Shown here: positions 8,004-15,497 of the stretch, piece by piece
How positions within the stretch are numbered: position 1 is the first letter of the stretch
Layout of the letters: every line of letters begins with the position of its first letter
Notes under the pieces: model-generated
What the model was told of the DNA's origin: nothing
What the model saw: the letters and a program-made list of their open reading frames with translations, nothing else
Databases searched by the model: none
Made by a program: the position numbers and the translations under genes
DNA from: an uncultured Clostridia bacterium
GTDB lineage: Bacteria; Bacillota_A; Clostridia; Christensenellales; Aristaeellaceae
Direction: 5' to 3'
NCBI GenBank assembly: GCA_934645275.1
Contig: CAKUDW010000006.1
Span: 1 to 27,338 of the forward strand
Length of the DNA stretch: 27,338 nucleotides

Positions 8004-8591
8004 CTATTCGAGATTGGCGTGGCGACGCATGATCGCCGCGTCGCTCACATCGCAGTGATAGAGCTGCGCCAGGCGGATGACCATTACGTCGCTGAGCACC
8101 AGCAGTCCCTCTTCAAAGCTGTTGCCGCCGATTTGCGGCGCGTGCAGTTCGTTCGTGCGCTCGGCCTTGGCCGTCGCGCCCGGAATACAGACGATGGCGC
8201 CGGCCAGCGCTGCGGCGGGCGATGCGGGAAATATGGTAAAGCACGCGGTTGAAGCGCCCGCAGCCTTCGCCTTTTCGAGGTGACTGAGCACGAGCCGCGT
8301 CGTGCCGGAACCGGTAGCGGCCAGCAGCAGGTCGCCCTCGCCGATGGCGGGCGTGCAGGTTTCTCCGGCCACGAATACTTCGAGCCCCGCCTGCATCAGG
8401 CGCATCGCGAAGCAGCGCATCACCAGCATGGAGCGGCCGGTGCCGGTTACAAACACGCGGCGCGCGGCATGAATCATTTCAAGCACGCGGTCGCATTGCG
8501 CCGAGTCTACGGCGGACATCAGATCGCGCAGCATGTCCAGCGCCTGCAGCGCCAGAGCGGGCGCGCCAGGGCCTGTTTCAGATTTACACAT
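8004..8591 (-). CDS. hxlB: 6-phospho-3-hexuloisomerase (SIS domain)
   Basis: Interconverts D-arabino-3-hexulose 6-phosphate and fructose 6-phosphate, the second step of the ribulose monophosphate pathway. It has 195 residues, the family's normal length. The single SIS fold shows VFVTGTGRSMLVMRCFAMRLMQ (a run typical of this isomerase, from about residue 47), then AGETCTPAIGEGDLL, ATGSGTTR, NSFEEGLLVLSD near the C-terminus, and the characteristic ending MRRHANLE. The ATG has AGGAG 10 bases upstream and a consensus promoter in the divergent spacer. The synthase partner is divergently transcribed on the other side of that spacer, an unusual arrangement since the two are often co-transcribed or fused. 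Confidence 0.9.
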   Translation of the reverse strand: MCKSETGPGAPALALQALDMLRDLMSAVDSAQCDRVLEMIHAARRVFVTGTGRSMLVMRCFAMRLMQAGLEVFVAGETCTPAIGEGDLLLAATGSGTTRLVLSHLEKAKAAGASTACFTIFPASPAAALAGAIVCIPGATAKAERTNELHAPQIGGNSFEEGLLVLSDVMVIRLAQLYHCDVSDAAIMRRHANLE

Positions 8592-8641
8592 ATATTCAGC
8601 ACTCCTGTTCGCACGGCAGAGATGGCCGTAAATTCAATTAA

Positions 8642-8669
8642 ATTATAACACTCGGCCAGAGTTTGTCAA
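8642..8669 (-). promoter_or_regulatory. Sigma-A promoter of hexuloisomerase-amidohydrolase operon
   Basis: On the minus strand TTGACA (8669-8664), a 16-base spacer and TATAAT (8647-8642): both hexamers are perfect. It lies about 50 bases upstream of the hexuloisomerase start. Confidence 0.88.
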
Positions 8670-8681
8670 CGGAAAGCGGCC

Positions 8682-8706
8682 TATACATTTGGTTAACATA
8701 TACATT
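8682..8706. repeat. Direct repeat TATACATT between divergent promoters, candidate operator
   Basis: TATACATT occurs at 8682-8689 and 8699-8706, 17 bases apart; the second copy touches the plus-strand -35 box at 8705. The spacing of more than one helical turn and the location between two divergent promoters suggest a shared regulator site. No binding evidence exists. Confidence 0.4.
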
Positions 8707-8733
8707 GAAATTACGTGCTGTACGTGTTACAAT
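8705..8733 (+). promoter_or_regulatory. Sigma-A promoter of hexulose-phosphate synthase
   Basis: TTGAAA (8705-8710), 17-base spacer, TACAAT (8728-8733). The spacer contains TACGTG twice, and TGTTA...TAACA forms an inverted repeat across the -10. The spacing to the gene start at 8801 is about 60 bases. Confidence 0.82.
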
Positions 8734-8800
8734 GATAACACTGATAACAACGACGGCGCTTCCCGTGCGGAGGTCCGGCGAAAAAGAGGAGAGGATTTCC

Positions 8801-9430
8801 ATGGCGCTGCTTCAGATTGCGGTCGATACCCTTTCACTGGAAGAGATGCTCGCGCTGGCTGAGAAGCTCGGCGACGCGGTGGATATTTACGAGGTCGGTA
8901 CGCCCGCAATCATGCGGGACGGCATGCTGCCGGTGCGCCTGCTGAAGGAAAAGCACCCGGGCATGACGGTGCTGGCTGACGCGAAAATCGTGGATGGCGG
9001 CCGCCTGGAGTGCGAGGACGCCTGCCGGGCAGGCGCGGATATCGTGACGGTACTCGCCGTGTCCGACGATGCGACGATTTCCGCCGTGGCTGAAACGGCG
9101 CACCGCTACGGCCGCAAGGCGATGGCGGATCTGATCAGCGTTTCCGATATTGCCCGCCGCGCACCAGAACTGCTGAAGCTCGGCGTGGACTACGTGTGCG
9201 TGCACACCGGCGTGGATGTGCAGGCGCGCGGCGTGACGCCGCTGGATCAGCTGCGCACGCTCTGCGGCGCGATTCCGTCGGAGCGCGCGGCGGTGGCAGG
9301 CGGCATTCGGCCGGATACGCTGGCGGACTATCTGGCGCAGAAGCCCGCGATTATCATCATGGGCGGCGCGCTCTGCGGCGCGGCCGATCCGCGCGCGGCG
9401 GCGCTTGATGTAAAGCGCGCCATCGGCTAA
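8801..9430 (+). CDS. hxlA: 3-hexulose-6-phosphate synthase
   Basis: Condenses formaldehyde with ribulose 5-phosphate to give D-arabino-3-hexulose 6-phosphate, or runs in reverse to make pentose phosphate. It has 209 residues, in the orotidine-decarboxylase superfamily. The start at 8801 is preceded by GAGGAGAGG, and the protein then has the family length; a longer frame from 8663 covers the promoter and is rejected. Motifs are Asp8 in AVDT, Glu31 in YEVGTP, the LADAKIVDGG block (Asp60, Lys62, Asp65), GVDYVCVHTGVD and AVAGGIRPDT. The VHTG block points to the synthase rather than 3-keto-L-gulonate-6-phosphate decarboxylase, a close relative with a similar LADAKI motif. The adjacent divergent hexuloisomerase strongly supports the call. 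Confidence 0.88.
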   Translation: MALLQIAVDTLSLEEMLALAEKLGDAVDIYEVGTPAIMRDGMLPVRLLKEKHPGMTVLADAKIVDGGRLECEDACRAGADIVTVLAVSDDATISAVAETAHRYGRKAMADLISVSDIARRAPELLKLGVDYVCVHTGVDVQARGVTPLDQLRTLCGAIPSERAAVAGGIRPDTLADYLAQKPAIIIMGGALCGAADPRAAALDVKRAIG

Positions 9431-9437
9431 AAATGGA

Positions 9438-9492
9438 GAGACAACGCACCTACAAAGCATGTATATGATAATAATTGTGCGCATATTGTCTC
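9438..9492. repeat. Large imperfect inverted repeat after hexulose-phosphate synthase
   Basis: GAGACAACGCAC (9438-9449) pairs with GTGCG (9477-9481) and TTGTCTC (9486-9492), with a 4-base CATA bulge. The loop contains ATGTATATG (9459-9467), identical to the reverse complement of 8697-8705. There is no T-run, so it is a weak terminator candidate and may instead be a regulator region upstream of the next promoter. Confidence 0.45.
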
Positions 9493-9539
9493 ACAAATTA
9501 GCGAAAATGTAGAAATTACTCCCAAACGAAATATGGTTG

Positions 9540-9567
9540 TTGACATTTCCTATGAAAGGAGTATAAT
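9540..9567 (+). promoter_or_regulatory. Sigma-A promoter of the second importer and kinase operon
   Basis: TTGACA (9540-9545), 16-base spacer, TATAAT (9562-9567): perfect hexamers. It should drive the binding protein, ATPase, permease, pyranases and kinases from 9712 to 17021. Confidence 0.9.
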
Positions 9568-9574
9568 TTAATTG

Positions 9575-9711
9575 TTGAAAGCATTTCGCCGAATAACTCG
9601 CGGAAAGCCCTGTTTCGGATATGGCTTTTTGTGGATTTCGGTTAAATGCTCTCACGAGAGTTAAAATGTCCGCAGAAAAGCGGCGTTTAATAATAAAAGG
9701 AGGAATTTTCC
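9575..9711 (+). other. Long structured 5' leader of the second importer operon
   Basis: About 135 bases lie between the expected transcription start and the binding-protein ATG. AGCATTT (9580-9586) can pair with AAATGCT (9644-9650), enclosing AAAGCC/GGCTTT (9604-9609/9623-9628). CTCT-CACG-AGAG (9649-9660) and CCGC-AGAAAA-GCGG (9670-9683) follow; the first and third of these compete at 9649-9650. AGGAGG then leads the gene. It does not match a riboswitch class I can recognise. Confidence 0.4.
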
Positions 9712-10713
9712 ATGAAAAAGATCCTTGTTCTCCTGTTGGTTGCCATGATGCTGGCTGTTTCCGTTGGCACGATGGCCTCTGCCGAGTCCGACAAAATCGA
9801 GATCGCCGTTATCATTAAGGCGACCGACTCCGACTTCTGGCAGCAGCTGCTGGTCGGCGCTCTGAACTTCAATTTTGAGCACGACGATGTGAACGTGACC
9901 ACCTATGGCCCGACCTCCGAAGCGGATACCGCCGAGCAGGCAGAAATCCTCGACAACGTCGTGGTTTCCCGCCCGGACGGCATTGTACTTGCCCCCACCC
10001 TGTATGACAACTGCTCCGCGGGCATCGACGCCGCTTTCGAAGCTGGCATCCCGGTAGTCATCTGCGACAACCTGCCCTCCACCGAAAACTATGTCACCGC
10101 GTATGCGACCGACTCCTATGCGGCCGGCGCTTCCCTGGCTGAGCTGTTCCTGAAGGAGCTTGAGAACCGCGGCGTTGAAGCGAAGGGCACCATCGGCATG
10201 ATCTCCGCTATGGCTGGTTCCGATACGCTGCTCAAGCGTGAGAACGGCTTCCGCGATTATATCGCCGAGAACGCTCCCGAAATCACCGTGCTGGAGCCCC
10301 AGTACGCCGATAACGATATCCCCACCGCGCTGACCGCCGCTGAGGACATCTACACCGCGAACCAGGAAACCCTGCTGGGCTACTATGCCTCCAACAACTG
10401 CACGGGCGACGGTCTGGCTCAGTTCATGACCGAGCATAACCTGGGCGACAAGCTGGTTGCCGTCGTGTTCGACTCCGACCAGGCCGAAATCAACGCCATC
10501 CGTGACGGCCACATGCTGGCGACTGCGGTTCAGAGCCCCTACAACATGGGCTACATGGGCTGCCAGGCCATCTATGACCTCGTGAACGGCACCACCACCA
10601 CCGAGGACTACGAGAAGTTCACCGATACCGGCGCTACCATCGTCACCACCGAAAATGTTGACAACGAGGAAATGGTTGGCGTTATCGATCCCTTCACCAT
10701 GAAGAAGTATTAA
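9712..10713 (+). CDS. Periplasmic-type sugar-binding protein of the second CUT2 importer
   Basis: Extracellular receptor of 333 residues, Peripla_BP_4/RbsB family. The signal peptide is MKKILVLLLVAMMLAVSVGT with likely cleavage after ASA (about residue 24). As in the first importer, no lipobox cysteine is present. The mature chain begins KIEIAVIIKATDSDFW, the usual first strand plus ligand loop. GIVLAPTLYDN and VVFDSDQAEI correspond to interdomain and C-lobe ligand segments, and AVQSPYNMGYMG to the last one. The ATG has AGGAGG about 8 bases upstream. It shares little visible sequence with the first binding protein, so it probably recognises another sugar. Codon choice is strongly biased (ATC, ACC, GCC), as in highly expressed genes. 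Confidence 0.92.
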   Translation: MKKILVLLLVAMMLAVSVGTMASAESDKIEIAVIIKATDSDFWQQLLVGALNFNFEHDDVNVTTYGPTSEADTAEQAEILDNVVVSRPDGIVLAPTLYDNCSAGIDAAFEAGIPVVICDNLPSTENYVTAYATDSYAAGASLAELFLKELENRGVEAKGTIGMISAMAGSDTLLKRENGFRDYIAENAPEITVLEPQYADNDIPTALTAAEDIYTANQETLLGYYASNNCTGDGLAQFMTEHNLGDKLVAVVFDSDQAEINAIRDGHMLATAVQSPYNMGYMGCQAIYDLVNGTTTTEDYEKFTDTGATIVTTENVDNEEMVGVIDPFTMKKY

Positions 10714-10785
10714 TTGCCGGTAACTGCCGGAAATTTCCGGTGGAGCATCGGTAAGTAAGCATCGGTAATGATTAGATGAACCAGT

Positions 10786-10837
10786 GAAGGGCAGAATGCC
10801 ATTGAGCGCAAGCGTGTCGCATGGTGTTTTGCCCTTC
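10786..10837 (+). other. Intercistronic stem-loop between binding protein and ATPase (second operon)
   Basis: GAAGGGCA (10786-10793) pairs with TGCCCTTC (10830-10837), with a second helix GCCAT/ATGGT inside. TTTCATT follows, so it may be a leaky terminator or an mRNA-stabilising hairpin. It occupies the same position as the hairpin at 2422-2451 in the first importer operon. Confidence 0.7.
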
Positions 10838-10868
10838 TTTCATTAATGGAGAGAAAGGAGCGAAGCTG

Positions 10869-12392
10869 ATGGGTTCCAATCAACAGGAATTGGTTCGTAT
10901 GGAAAACATATCAATCGAATTCCCCGGCGTAAAAGCATTGGACATGGTTTCGTTTAACGTGCTCGCGGGCGAGGTTCACGCGCTGGTCGGAGAAAACGGC
11001 GCCGGTAAATCCACGCTCATTAAGGTTCTGATGGGCGTGTATACGCCGTCGAACGGAAAACTGTATGTAAACGGAAAAGAAGCGAATTATCGCACGCCTG
11101 CTGAGGCGATTGCACAGGGAATGGGCGCGGTCTATCAGGATATCACGATGGCCACGCATCTGACGGTTGGCGAAAACTTTTTTTTAGGTCATCTGCCCAC
11201 CACCGGCGGTAAGGTTAACTGGAAGAAAATCTTCAAGGATAGCCAGGCGACCCTGGATGATCTGAAAATTGATATAGACGCAAGATCGCTGGTGCGCGAT
11301 CTGACGATCGGCCAGCAGGAAATGGTTTCCATTGCGAAGATTATTCATCAGAAGGCAAACGTGCTCGTGTTTGACGAGCCCACCGCGCTGCTGACGAACG
11401 AAGAAGTTGAAACGCTCTTCAATTTGATTAAGGATCTGAAGGCCCGTGGCTATGGCATCATTTATATTTCCCACAGAATGGAAGAAATTTTTGAGCTGTG
11501 CGATCGCGTGACGATTCTGAAGAACGGCGTTTATATCGATACGCTCAACGTGGCCGATACAAATGAACAGCAGCTGGTACAGCTGATGGTCGGCCGTTCC
11601 GTTGAGGATATGTACGGCATCGAGCACATGACGCCCGGCGAGACCATTCTGAAGGTCGATAAGCTCAACGGCGAGCGCTTCAAGGATATTTCCTTCGAGG
11701 TACGCCGTGGCGAAATTCTGGGCATGTTCGGCTTGATTGGCGCGGGCCGCACGGAGGTGTGCCGCGCGCTCTTCGGCGCGGATCCCTACGCTTCCGGCCA
11801 GGTCTGGATTAAGGGCAAGGCCGTACACAACAAAAAGCCGCTGGACGGCATCCACAATTCCATCGCCTTCCTGACGGAGGATCGCCGCAAGGAGGGCATG
11901 TGCGCCCAGCTGTCTGTGGAGAAGAACATCAACCTCGCATCCTATCCCCTTATCAGCAAGAAGGGCATCATCGGCCTGAAGAAAGAGGCGCAGCGTGCCG
12001 AGCAGTTTGTCAACGCGATTCGGATTAAGACGCCCACCATTGATTATCAGTGCGAGCATCTTTCCGGCGGCAACCAGCAGAAGGTTGTTATTGCCAGGTG
12101 GCTGTGCTGCGAAAGCGATATTTTCGTATTCGATGAGCCGACTGTCGGCGTAGACGTCGGCGCGAAGGTCGAAATATACAAGCTGATTGAGGAACTGCTC
12201 AAGGCGGGCAAGGCAATCATACTGATTTCCTCTTACCTGCCTGAGGTCATGGGCCTGTCCGATCGCCTGATGGTCATGTACGAGGGCCGGCAGACCGGTC
12301 TCATCGAGCGCAAGGACTACTTTGATGAGCATGGCAAGATGAGGGAAGAAATGGTGCTGGGCCTGGCTGCCGGCATCAAGGACGTAAAATAA
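10869..12392 (+). CDS. Sugar ABC transporter double ATPase, RbsA type
   Basis: Cytoplasmic ATPase of the second CUT2 importer, 507 residues. The start at 10869 has AAGGAG 8 bases upstream; a 16-codon upstream extension falls inside the hairpin and is rejected. The N-domain has Walker A GENGAGKST (41-49), YQDITM Q-loop, LTIGQQ signature (146-151), Walker B VLVFDEPTAL and YISHRMEE. The C-domain has the degenerate P-loop GLIGAGRTE (288-296), LSGGNQQK (398-405) and FVFDEPTVGVD. All normal for RbsA-like fused ATPases. The permease starts 15 bases downstream. Confidence 0.95.
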   Translation: MGSNQQELVRMENISIEFPGVKALDMVSFNVLAGEVHALVGENGAGKSTLIKVLMGVYTPSNGKLYVNGKEANYRTPAEAIAQGMGAVYQDITMATHLTVGENFFLGHLPTTGGKVNWKKIFKDSQATLDDLKIDIDARSLVRDLTIGQQEMVSIAKIIHQKANVLVFDEPTALLTNEEVETLFNLIKDLKARGYGIIYISHRMEEIFELCDRVTILKNGVYIDTLNVADTNEQQLVQLMVGRSVEDMYGIEHMTPGETILKVDKLNGERFKDISFEVRRGEILGMFGLIGAGRTEVCRALFGADPYASGQVWIKGKAVHNKKPLDGIHNSIAFLTEDRRKEGMCAQLSVEKNINLASYPLISKKGIIGLKKEAQRAEQFVNAIRIKTPTIDYQCEHLSGGNQQKVVIARWLCCESDIFVFDEPTVGVDVGAKVEIYKLIEELLKAGKAIILISSYLPEVMGLSDRLMVMYEGRQTGLIERKDYFDEHGKMREEMVLGLAAGIKDVK

Positions 12393-12407
12393 GAGGAGGG
12401 TCGCTCA

Positions 12408-13409
12408 ATGTCTCAGACAGGAAAGACTGTAAAAATCGGTAAGAGACGGCAGTTCATGAAAGGCTACTTCGTGGTCTTTCTGGTGCTGGTCGCGCTCTTT
12501 GTGTTCATGACGTTCGCCAACAAAAAGTTCCTGACTTATGATAACCTCTACAACCTGACCCGTTCCACGGCGGTTTACGGCATCGTTGCCCTCGCCATGA
12601 CCTTCGTCATCGTTACTGGCGGTATCGACCTTTCCGTCGGCACGCACCTGGGTCTGTCGGGCATGCTGCTCACAATGCTGATTGAAGAGGGCGGCTGGTC
12701 GCTCGCTCCGGCCATCATCGCGGCCATCGTGGTCTGCGGCGTGGTGGGCCTGATCAATGGTATCCTCATTCATAACGGCAAGCTGCCGCCCTTTATTGCA
12801 ACCCTGGGCATCAAGACGATTATCCGCGCCGTTATCCTGTTGATTTCCAACGGCCGCAATATTTCCATCCACAACGATGCGTTCAAGAAGTTCTCGGCGC
12901 TGACGATCGGCTTCCCCGGCACCGACGCTTATGGCAACGCGACCACCATTGGCGTGCCGGTCATGGCGCTGGTCTGGATTATCCTGATTGTGATTTCCTT
13001 CCTGATTTTCCGCTATACCACCTTCGGCAGAAATATCTTTGCCTGTGGTTCCAACGTGAATGCGGCGCGCCTGTCCGGTATTTCCGTACGTAAGACCATC
13101 TACGGCGCGTATATCGTTTCCGGCCTGTTCTGCGCCATTGGCGGTCTGCTGTCCACTTCCCGTTTGGCCAGCGGCATTCCCACACTGGGCGACGGCTATG
13201 AGGAGGATGCGATCGCGGCGGCGGTCATCGGCGGCGCTTCCATGAGCGGCGGCGAGGGCTACATCGGCGGTACGGTCGTCGGCTCGATCCTGATTGCGAC
13301 GATCAAGAACGCCGGCACGCTGCTGGGCTTCAACTCGAACGTCACGAAGGTCATCATCGGCTGTCTGATCATCATCTCCGTGCTGATCGACCGCTTCAAG
13401 AAGCACTGA
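12408..13409 (+). CDS. Sugar ABC transporter permease, RbsC type
   Basis: Membrane channel of the second importer, 333 residues with about ten hydrophobic segments and a basic cytoplasmic N-terminus (KIGKRRQ). Signature GGIDLSVGTHLGLSG lies near residues 71-85. PPFIATLGIKTI and the C-terminal EDAIAAAVIGGASMSGGEGYIGG are conserved RbsC blocks. AGAGGAGG lies 9-10 bases before ATG. The protein is complete, unlike the permease at the left edge, and differs in sequence from it. A 142-base structured spacer separates it from the pyranase gene. Confidence 0.94.
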   Translation: MSQTGKTVKIGKRRQFMKGYFVVFLVLVALFVFMTFANKKFLTYDNLYNLTRSTAVYGIVALAMTFVIVTGGIDLSVGTHLGLSGMLLTMLIEEGGWSLAPAIIAAIVVCGVVGLINGILIHNGKLPPFIATLGIKTIIRAVILLISNGRNISIHNDAFKKFSALTIGFPGTDAYGNATTIGVPVMALVWIILIVISFLIFRYTTFGRNIFACGSNVNAARLSGISVRKTIYGAYIVSGLFCAIGGLLSTSRLASGIPTLGDGYEEDAIAAAVIGGASMSGGEGYIGGTVVGSILIATIKNAGTLLGFNSNVTKVIIGCLIIISVLIDRFKKH

Positions 13410-13415
13410 TTTTCC

Positions 13416-13435
13416 GCCTGCCCGGAGGGGCGGGC
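13416..13435. other. GC-rich stem-loop after permease gene
   Basis: GCCTGCCC (13416-13423) pairs with GGGCGGGC (13428-13435) with one G-T pair and loop GGAG. AAAAC follows, so it is not a canonical plus-strand terminator. It starts 7 bases after the permease stop and precedes a second, larger hairpin. Confidence 0.6.
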
Positions 13436-13440
13436 AAAAC

Positions 13441-13513
13441 GCAAAATGCAGAGCGGCTGTCGGGAGGCCTGCGCGGATTTATCCGAGCGCTTCCGCGGAT
13501 GCTCTGCATTTGC
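13441..13513. other. Long-range stem enclosing nested hairpins before pyranase gene
   Basis: GCAAAATGCAGAGC (13441-13454) pairs with GCTCTGCATTTGC (13501-13513), leaving one bulged A. The 46-base interior includes CGCGGA and TCCGCG, which can form an inner stem. It may be an RNA processing or stabilising structure within the operon, separating transporter from enzyme genes (inference). Confidence 0.6.
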
Positions 13514-13551
13514 TGCCGGTATCCATTTAAATAAAATATGAGGTGATTTCA

Positions 13552-13992
13552 ATGTTGAAATCCGGTATTCTGAATGCGCATCTGCTGCGCGTGCTGGGCG
13601 AATCGGGTCATATGGACCTGCTGATGCTCTCCGATGCGGCCATGCCGCTGCCTGTCGATAAGGAACGCGTCGATCTGGCCATCATCAACGATCTGCCGCG
13701 CCAGCTGACCGTGCTGAAGGCGATTGCCGACCAGCTGCAGCTTGAAAAGATTTACATTGCCGAGGAAATCCAGAAGGTGAGCCCCAATTACCTGAGCAAG
13801 GTGCAGGCCTATCTGAAGGATACGGGCATTCCGCTCGAGTTCATTCCGCACGAGGAACTGAAGCAGAAGTCCCATGCGCCGGAGGTGCGTGCCTGCATTC
13901 GTACTGGCGAGCGCACCAGCTATTCCACCATGATCCTTCAGGTCGGCGTGCCCTATGGCGGCGACGACAAGACGGATTTTACCATTGTGTAA
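13552..13992 (+). CDS. RbsD/FucU-family sugar pyranase (mutarotase), copy 1
   Basis: Interconverts pyranose and furanose (or anomeric) forms of an imported sugar so that a kinase can use it. It has 146 residues. The start is ATG at 13552, with GAGGTGA 7 bases upstream; a GTG three codons earlier overlaps that site. His20 in GHMDLLMLSDAAMPLP and Asp28 lie at the positions of the catalytic His20 and Asp28 of ribose pyranase. The C-terminus carries a longer tail (GGDDKTDFTIV) than classical RbsD, and the usual TGE.TPY block reads TGERTSYST. A PfkB kinase follows, then a second RbsD homologue. Confidence 0.88.
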   Translation: MLKSGILNAHLLRVLGESGHMDLLMLSDAAMPLPVDKERVDLAIINDLPRQLTVLKAIADQLQLEKIYIAEEIQKVSPNYLSKVQAYLKDTGIPLEFIPHEELKQKSHAPEVRACIRTGERTSYSTMILQVGVPYGGDDKTDFTIV

Positions 13993-14006
13993 GCGGTTTT
14001 CAATGT

Positions 14007-14047
14007 GAAAGCCGCGCTTCGCCATGTGCGGCCGAGGCGCGGCTTCA
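14007..14047. other. Intercistronic stem-loop between pyranase and PfkB kinase
   Basis: AGCCGCGC (14010-14017) pairs with GCGCGGCT (14037-14044). The flanks TGAA and TTCA extend the stem around one bulged A. AAAAA follows rather than a T-run, so termination is unlikely; it is probably an RNA stability or processing element. Confidence 0.6.
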
Positions 14048-14069
14048 AAAAATGAAAGGAGCAAACGCC

Positions 14070-14999
14070 ATGAAAAAGAAGATTACTGTATTTGGCAGCT
14101 TCGTTGTGGATTTGATGGGTCGCGGGCCGCATCTGCCGGTTCCTGGCGAAACGGTCAAGAGCGGTTTTTTTAAGATGGGCGCGGGCGGCAAGGGTTTTAA
14201 CCAGGGCGTGGCTGCGCACAAGTCGGGCGGCGACGTCACGATGGTGACCAAGCTCGGCCAGGACACTTTCGCAAACATCGCGCTGGATACGATGCGCGAA
14301 CTCGGCATGGATACTTCCCGCGTGATTCAGACTGCGGAGTATTCCACCGGCGTTGCGCTGATCGAGGTGGACGAGACCACCGGTCAGAACGCCATCATGG
14401 TCATTCCCTCTGCGTGCGACCACATTGACGACGGCGAAGTGGACGCGCTGAAGAATTTGATCGAAAGCTCGGATATTGTGCTGACCCAGCTGGAGACGAA
14501 TATGAGCTCGATCGAGCGCGTAGTCGATTTGGCGCACAGCGCGGGCAAGCAGGTGATACTGAATACTGCGCCCGTGCAGCCTGTGGCGGACGAATTGCTG
14601 AAAAAGATTTCGATTGTCACGCCGAACGAGGTCGAGGCGAGCATTCTGACCGGTGTAAAGGTGACGGATCAGGCGAGCGCGCAGCAGGCTGCCGACTGGT
14701 TCTTTGCGCGGGGCGTGAAGCAGGTAATTATTACGATGGGCGGCATGGGTGCATTCGTATCGGACGGCGCTCGCGCTGAAATGGTGCCCGCGTTCAGGGT
14801 CAACGCCATTGATACCACCGGCGCAGGCGACGCCTTCAACGGCGGTTTTGTGACGGCGCTTTCAGAGGGCCAGGATATATTTGCAGCGGCGCGCTTCGCG
14901 TCGGCCACTGCGGCGCTGTCCGTGCAGAAGATGGGAACCACGCCGTCCATGCCGCTGCGCAGCGAAATCGACGCTTTCCTCGAGGCGCACGGCGCGTGA
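14070..14999 (+). CDS. PfkB-family carbohydrate kinase (ribokinase-like)
   Basis: Phosphorylates a sugar with ATP in the cytoplasm, 309 residues. The start at 14070 is preceded by AAAGGAG; the ATG six codons earlier lies upstream of that site. The N-terminal GSFVVDLMGRGPHLPVPGET and MGAGGKGFNQGVAA match the ribokinase substrate loop (GGKGANQA in ribokinase). The C-terminal catalytic motif DTTGAGDAFNGGF holds the general-base aspartate and anion hole. ITMGGMGAF precedes it. It lies between two pyranase genes, which supports a ribose-like or 2-deoxyribose-like substrate. With deoC elsewhere in the window, a deoxyribokinase role is possible but not shown. Confidence 0.9.
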   Translation: MKKKITVFGSFVVDLMGRGPHLPVPGETVKSGFFKMGAGGKGFNQGVAAHKSGGDVTMVTKLGQDTFANIALDTMRELGMDTSRVIQTAEYSTGVALIEVDETTGQNAIMVIPSACDHIDDGEVDALKNLIESSDIVLTQLETNMSSIERVVDLAHSAGKQVILNTAPVQPVADELLKKISIVTPNEVEASILTGVKVTDQASAQQAADWFFARGVKQVIITMGGMGAFVSDGARAEMVPAFRVNAIDTTGAGDAFNGGFVTALSEGQDIFAAARFASATAALSVQKMGTTPSMPLRSEIDAFLEAHGA

Positions 15000-15050
15000 A
15001 ATTGACGAGAGACTATACTGAATTATGAATTATAAAAAGGAGATGCCATT

Positions 15051-15449
15051 ATGCTGAAAACTGGAATTTTCCATCCGCAGCTGCTCAGAGTGCTGGGCGA
15101 AATCCGCCATAAGGATTTGCTGGTCATCGGCGACGCGGGTCTGCCGATTCCCAAGGGCGTAGAGCGTATCGATTTGGGCTGGAAGCAGGGTAGCCCGGGA
15201 TATCTGGAAGTGCTGGAAGAAATCGCGAAGGTGCTCGTGATTGAATCTGCCACCTTTGCCGATGAAGCGAAGGAGGTTTCGCCGGATTTCCATGCGCAGG
15301 CGCTGAAGCTGCTGCCCGAGGGCACGCCGGTGAGCTATGTTCCGCATACGGAGTTAAAGCACATCAGTGAAGGCGCGAAGGCGATTATTCTCACGGGTGA
15401 ATTTACGCCGTACACGAACGTGGTGCTCACGGCGGGCTGCGCGTATTGA
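15051..15449 (+). CDS. RbsD/FucU-family sugar pyranase (mutarotase), copy 2
   Basis: Second ribose-pyranase homologue, 132 residues, closer to classical RbsD than copy 1. His20 (RHKDLLVIGDAGLPIP) and Asp28 are at the catalytic positions, and the C-terminal block LTGEFTPYTNVVLTAG is intact. AAAAGGAG lies upstream of the ATG. Copies 1 and 2 share the N-terminal pattern MLK.GI...LLRVLGE, so they are paralogues from an old duplication. They flank the PfkB kinase gene, and copy 2 directly precedes the FGGY kinase, as if each kinase had its own mutarotase (inference). Confidence 0.92.
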   Translation: MLKTGIFHPQLLRVLGEIRHKDLLVIGDAGLPIPKGVERIDLGWKQGSPGYLEVLEEIAKVLVIESATFADEAKEVSPDFHAQALKLLPEGTPVSYVPHTELKHISEGAKAIILTGEFTPYTNVVLTAGCAY

Positions 15450-15497
15450 GAGCAGCCTGGATGGACACACAGCAGAATTTGAAAAGGAACTGAGAAA

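Noticed and set aside
8663..8800. N-terminal extension of the hexulose-phosphate synthase
   Set aside because: It would cover the promoter at 8705-8733 and has no ribosome site; the ATG at 8801 has one and gives the family length.
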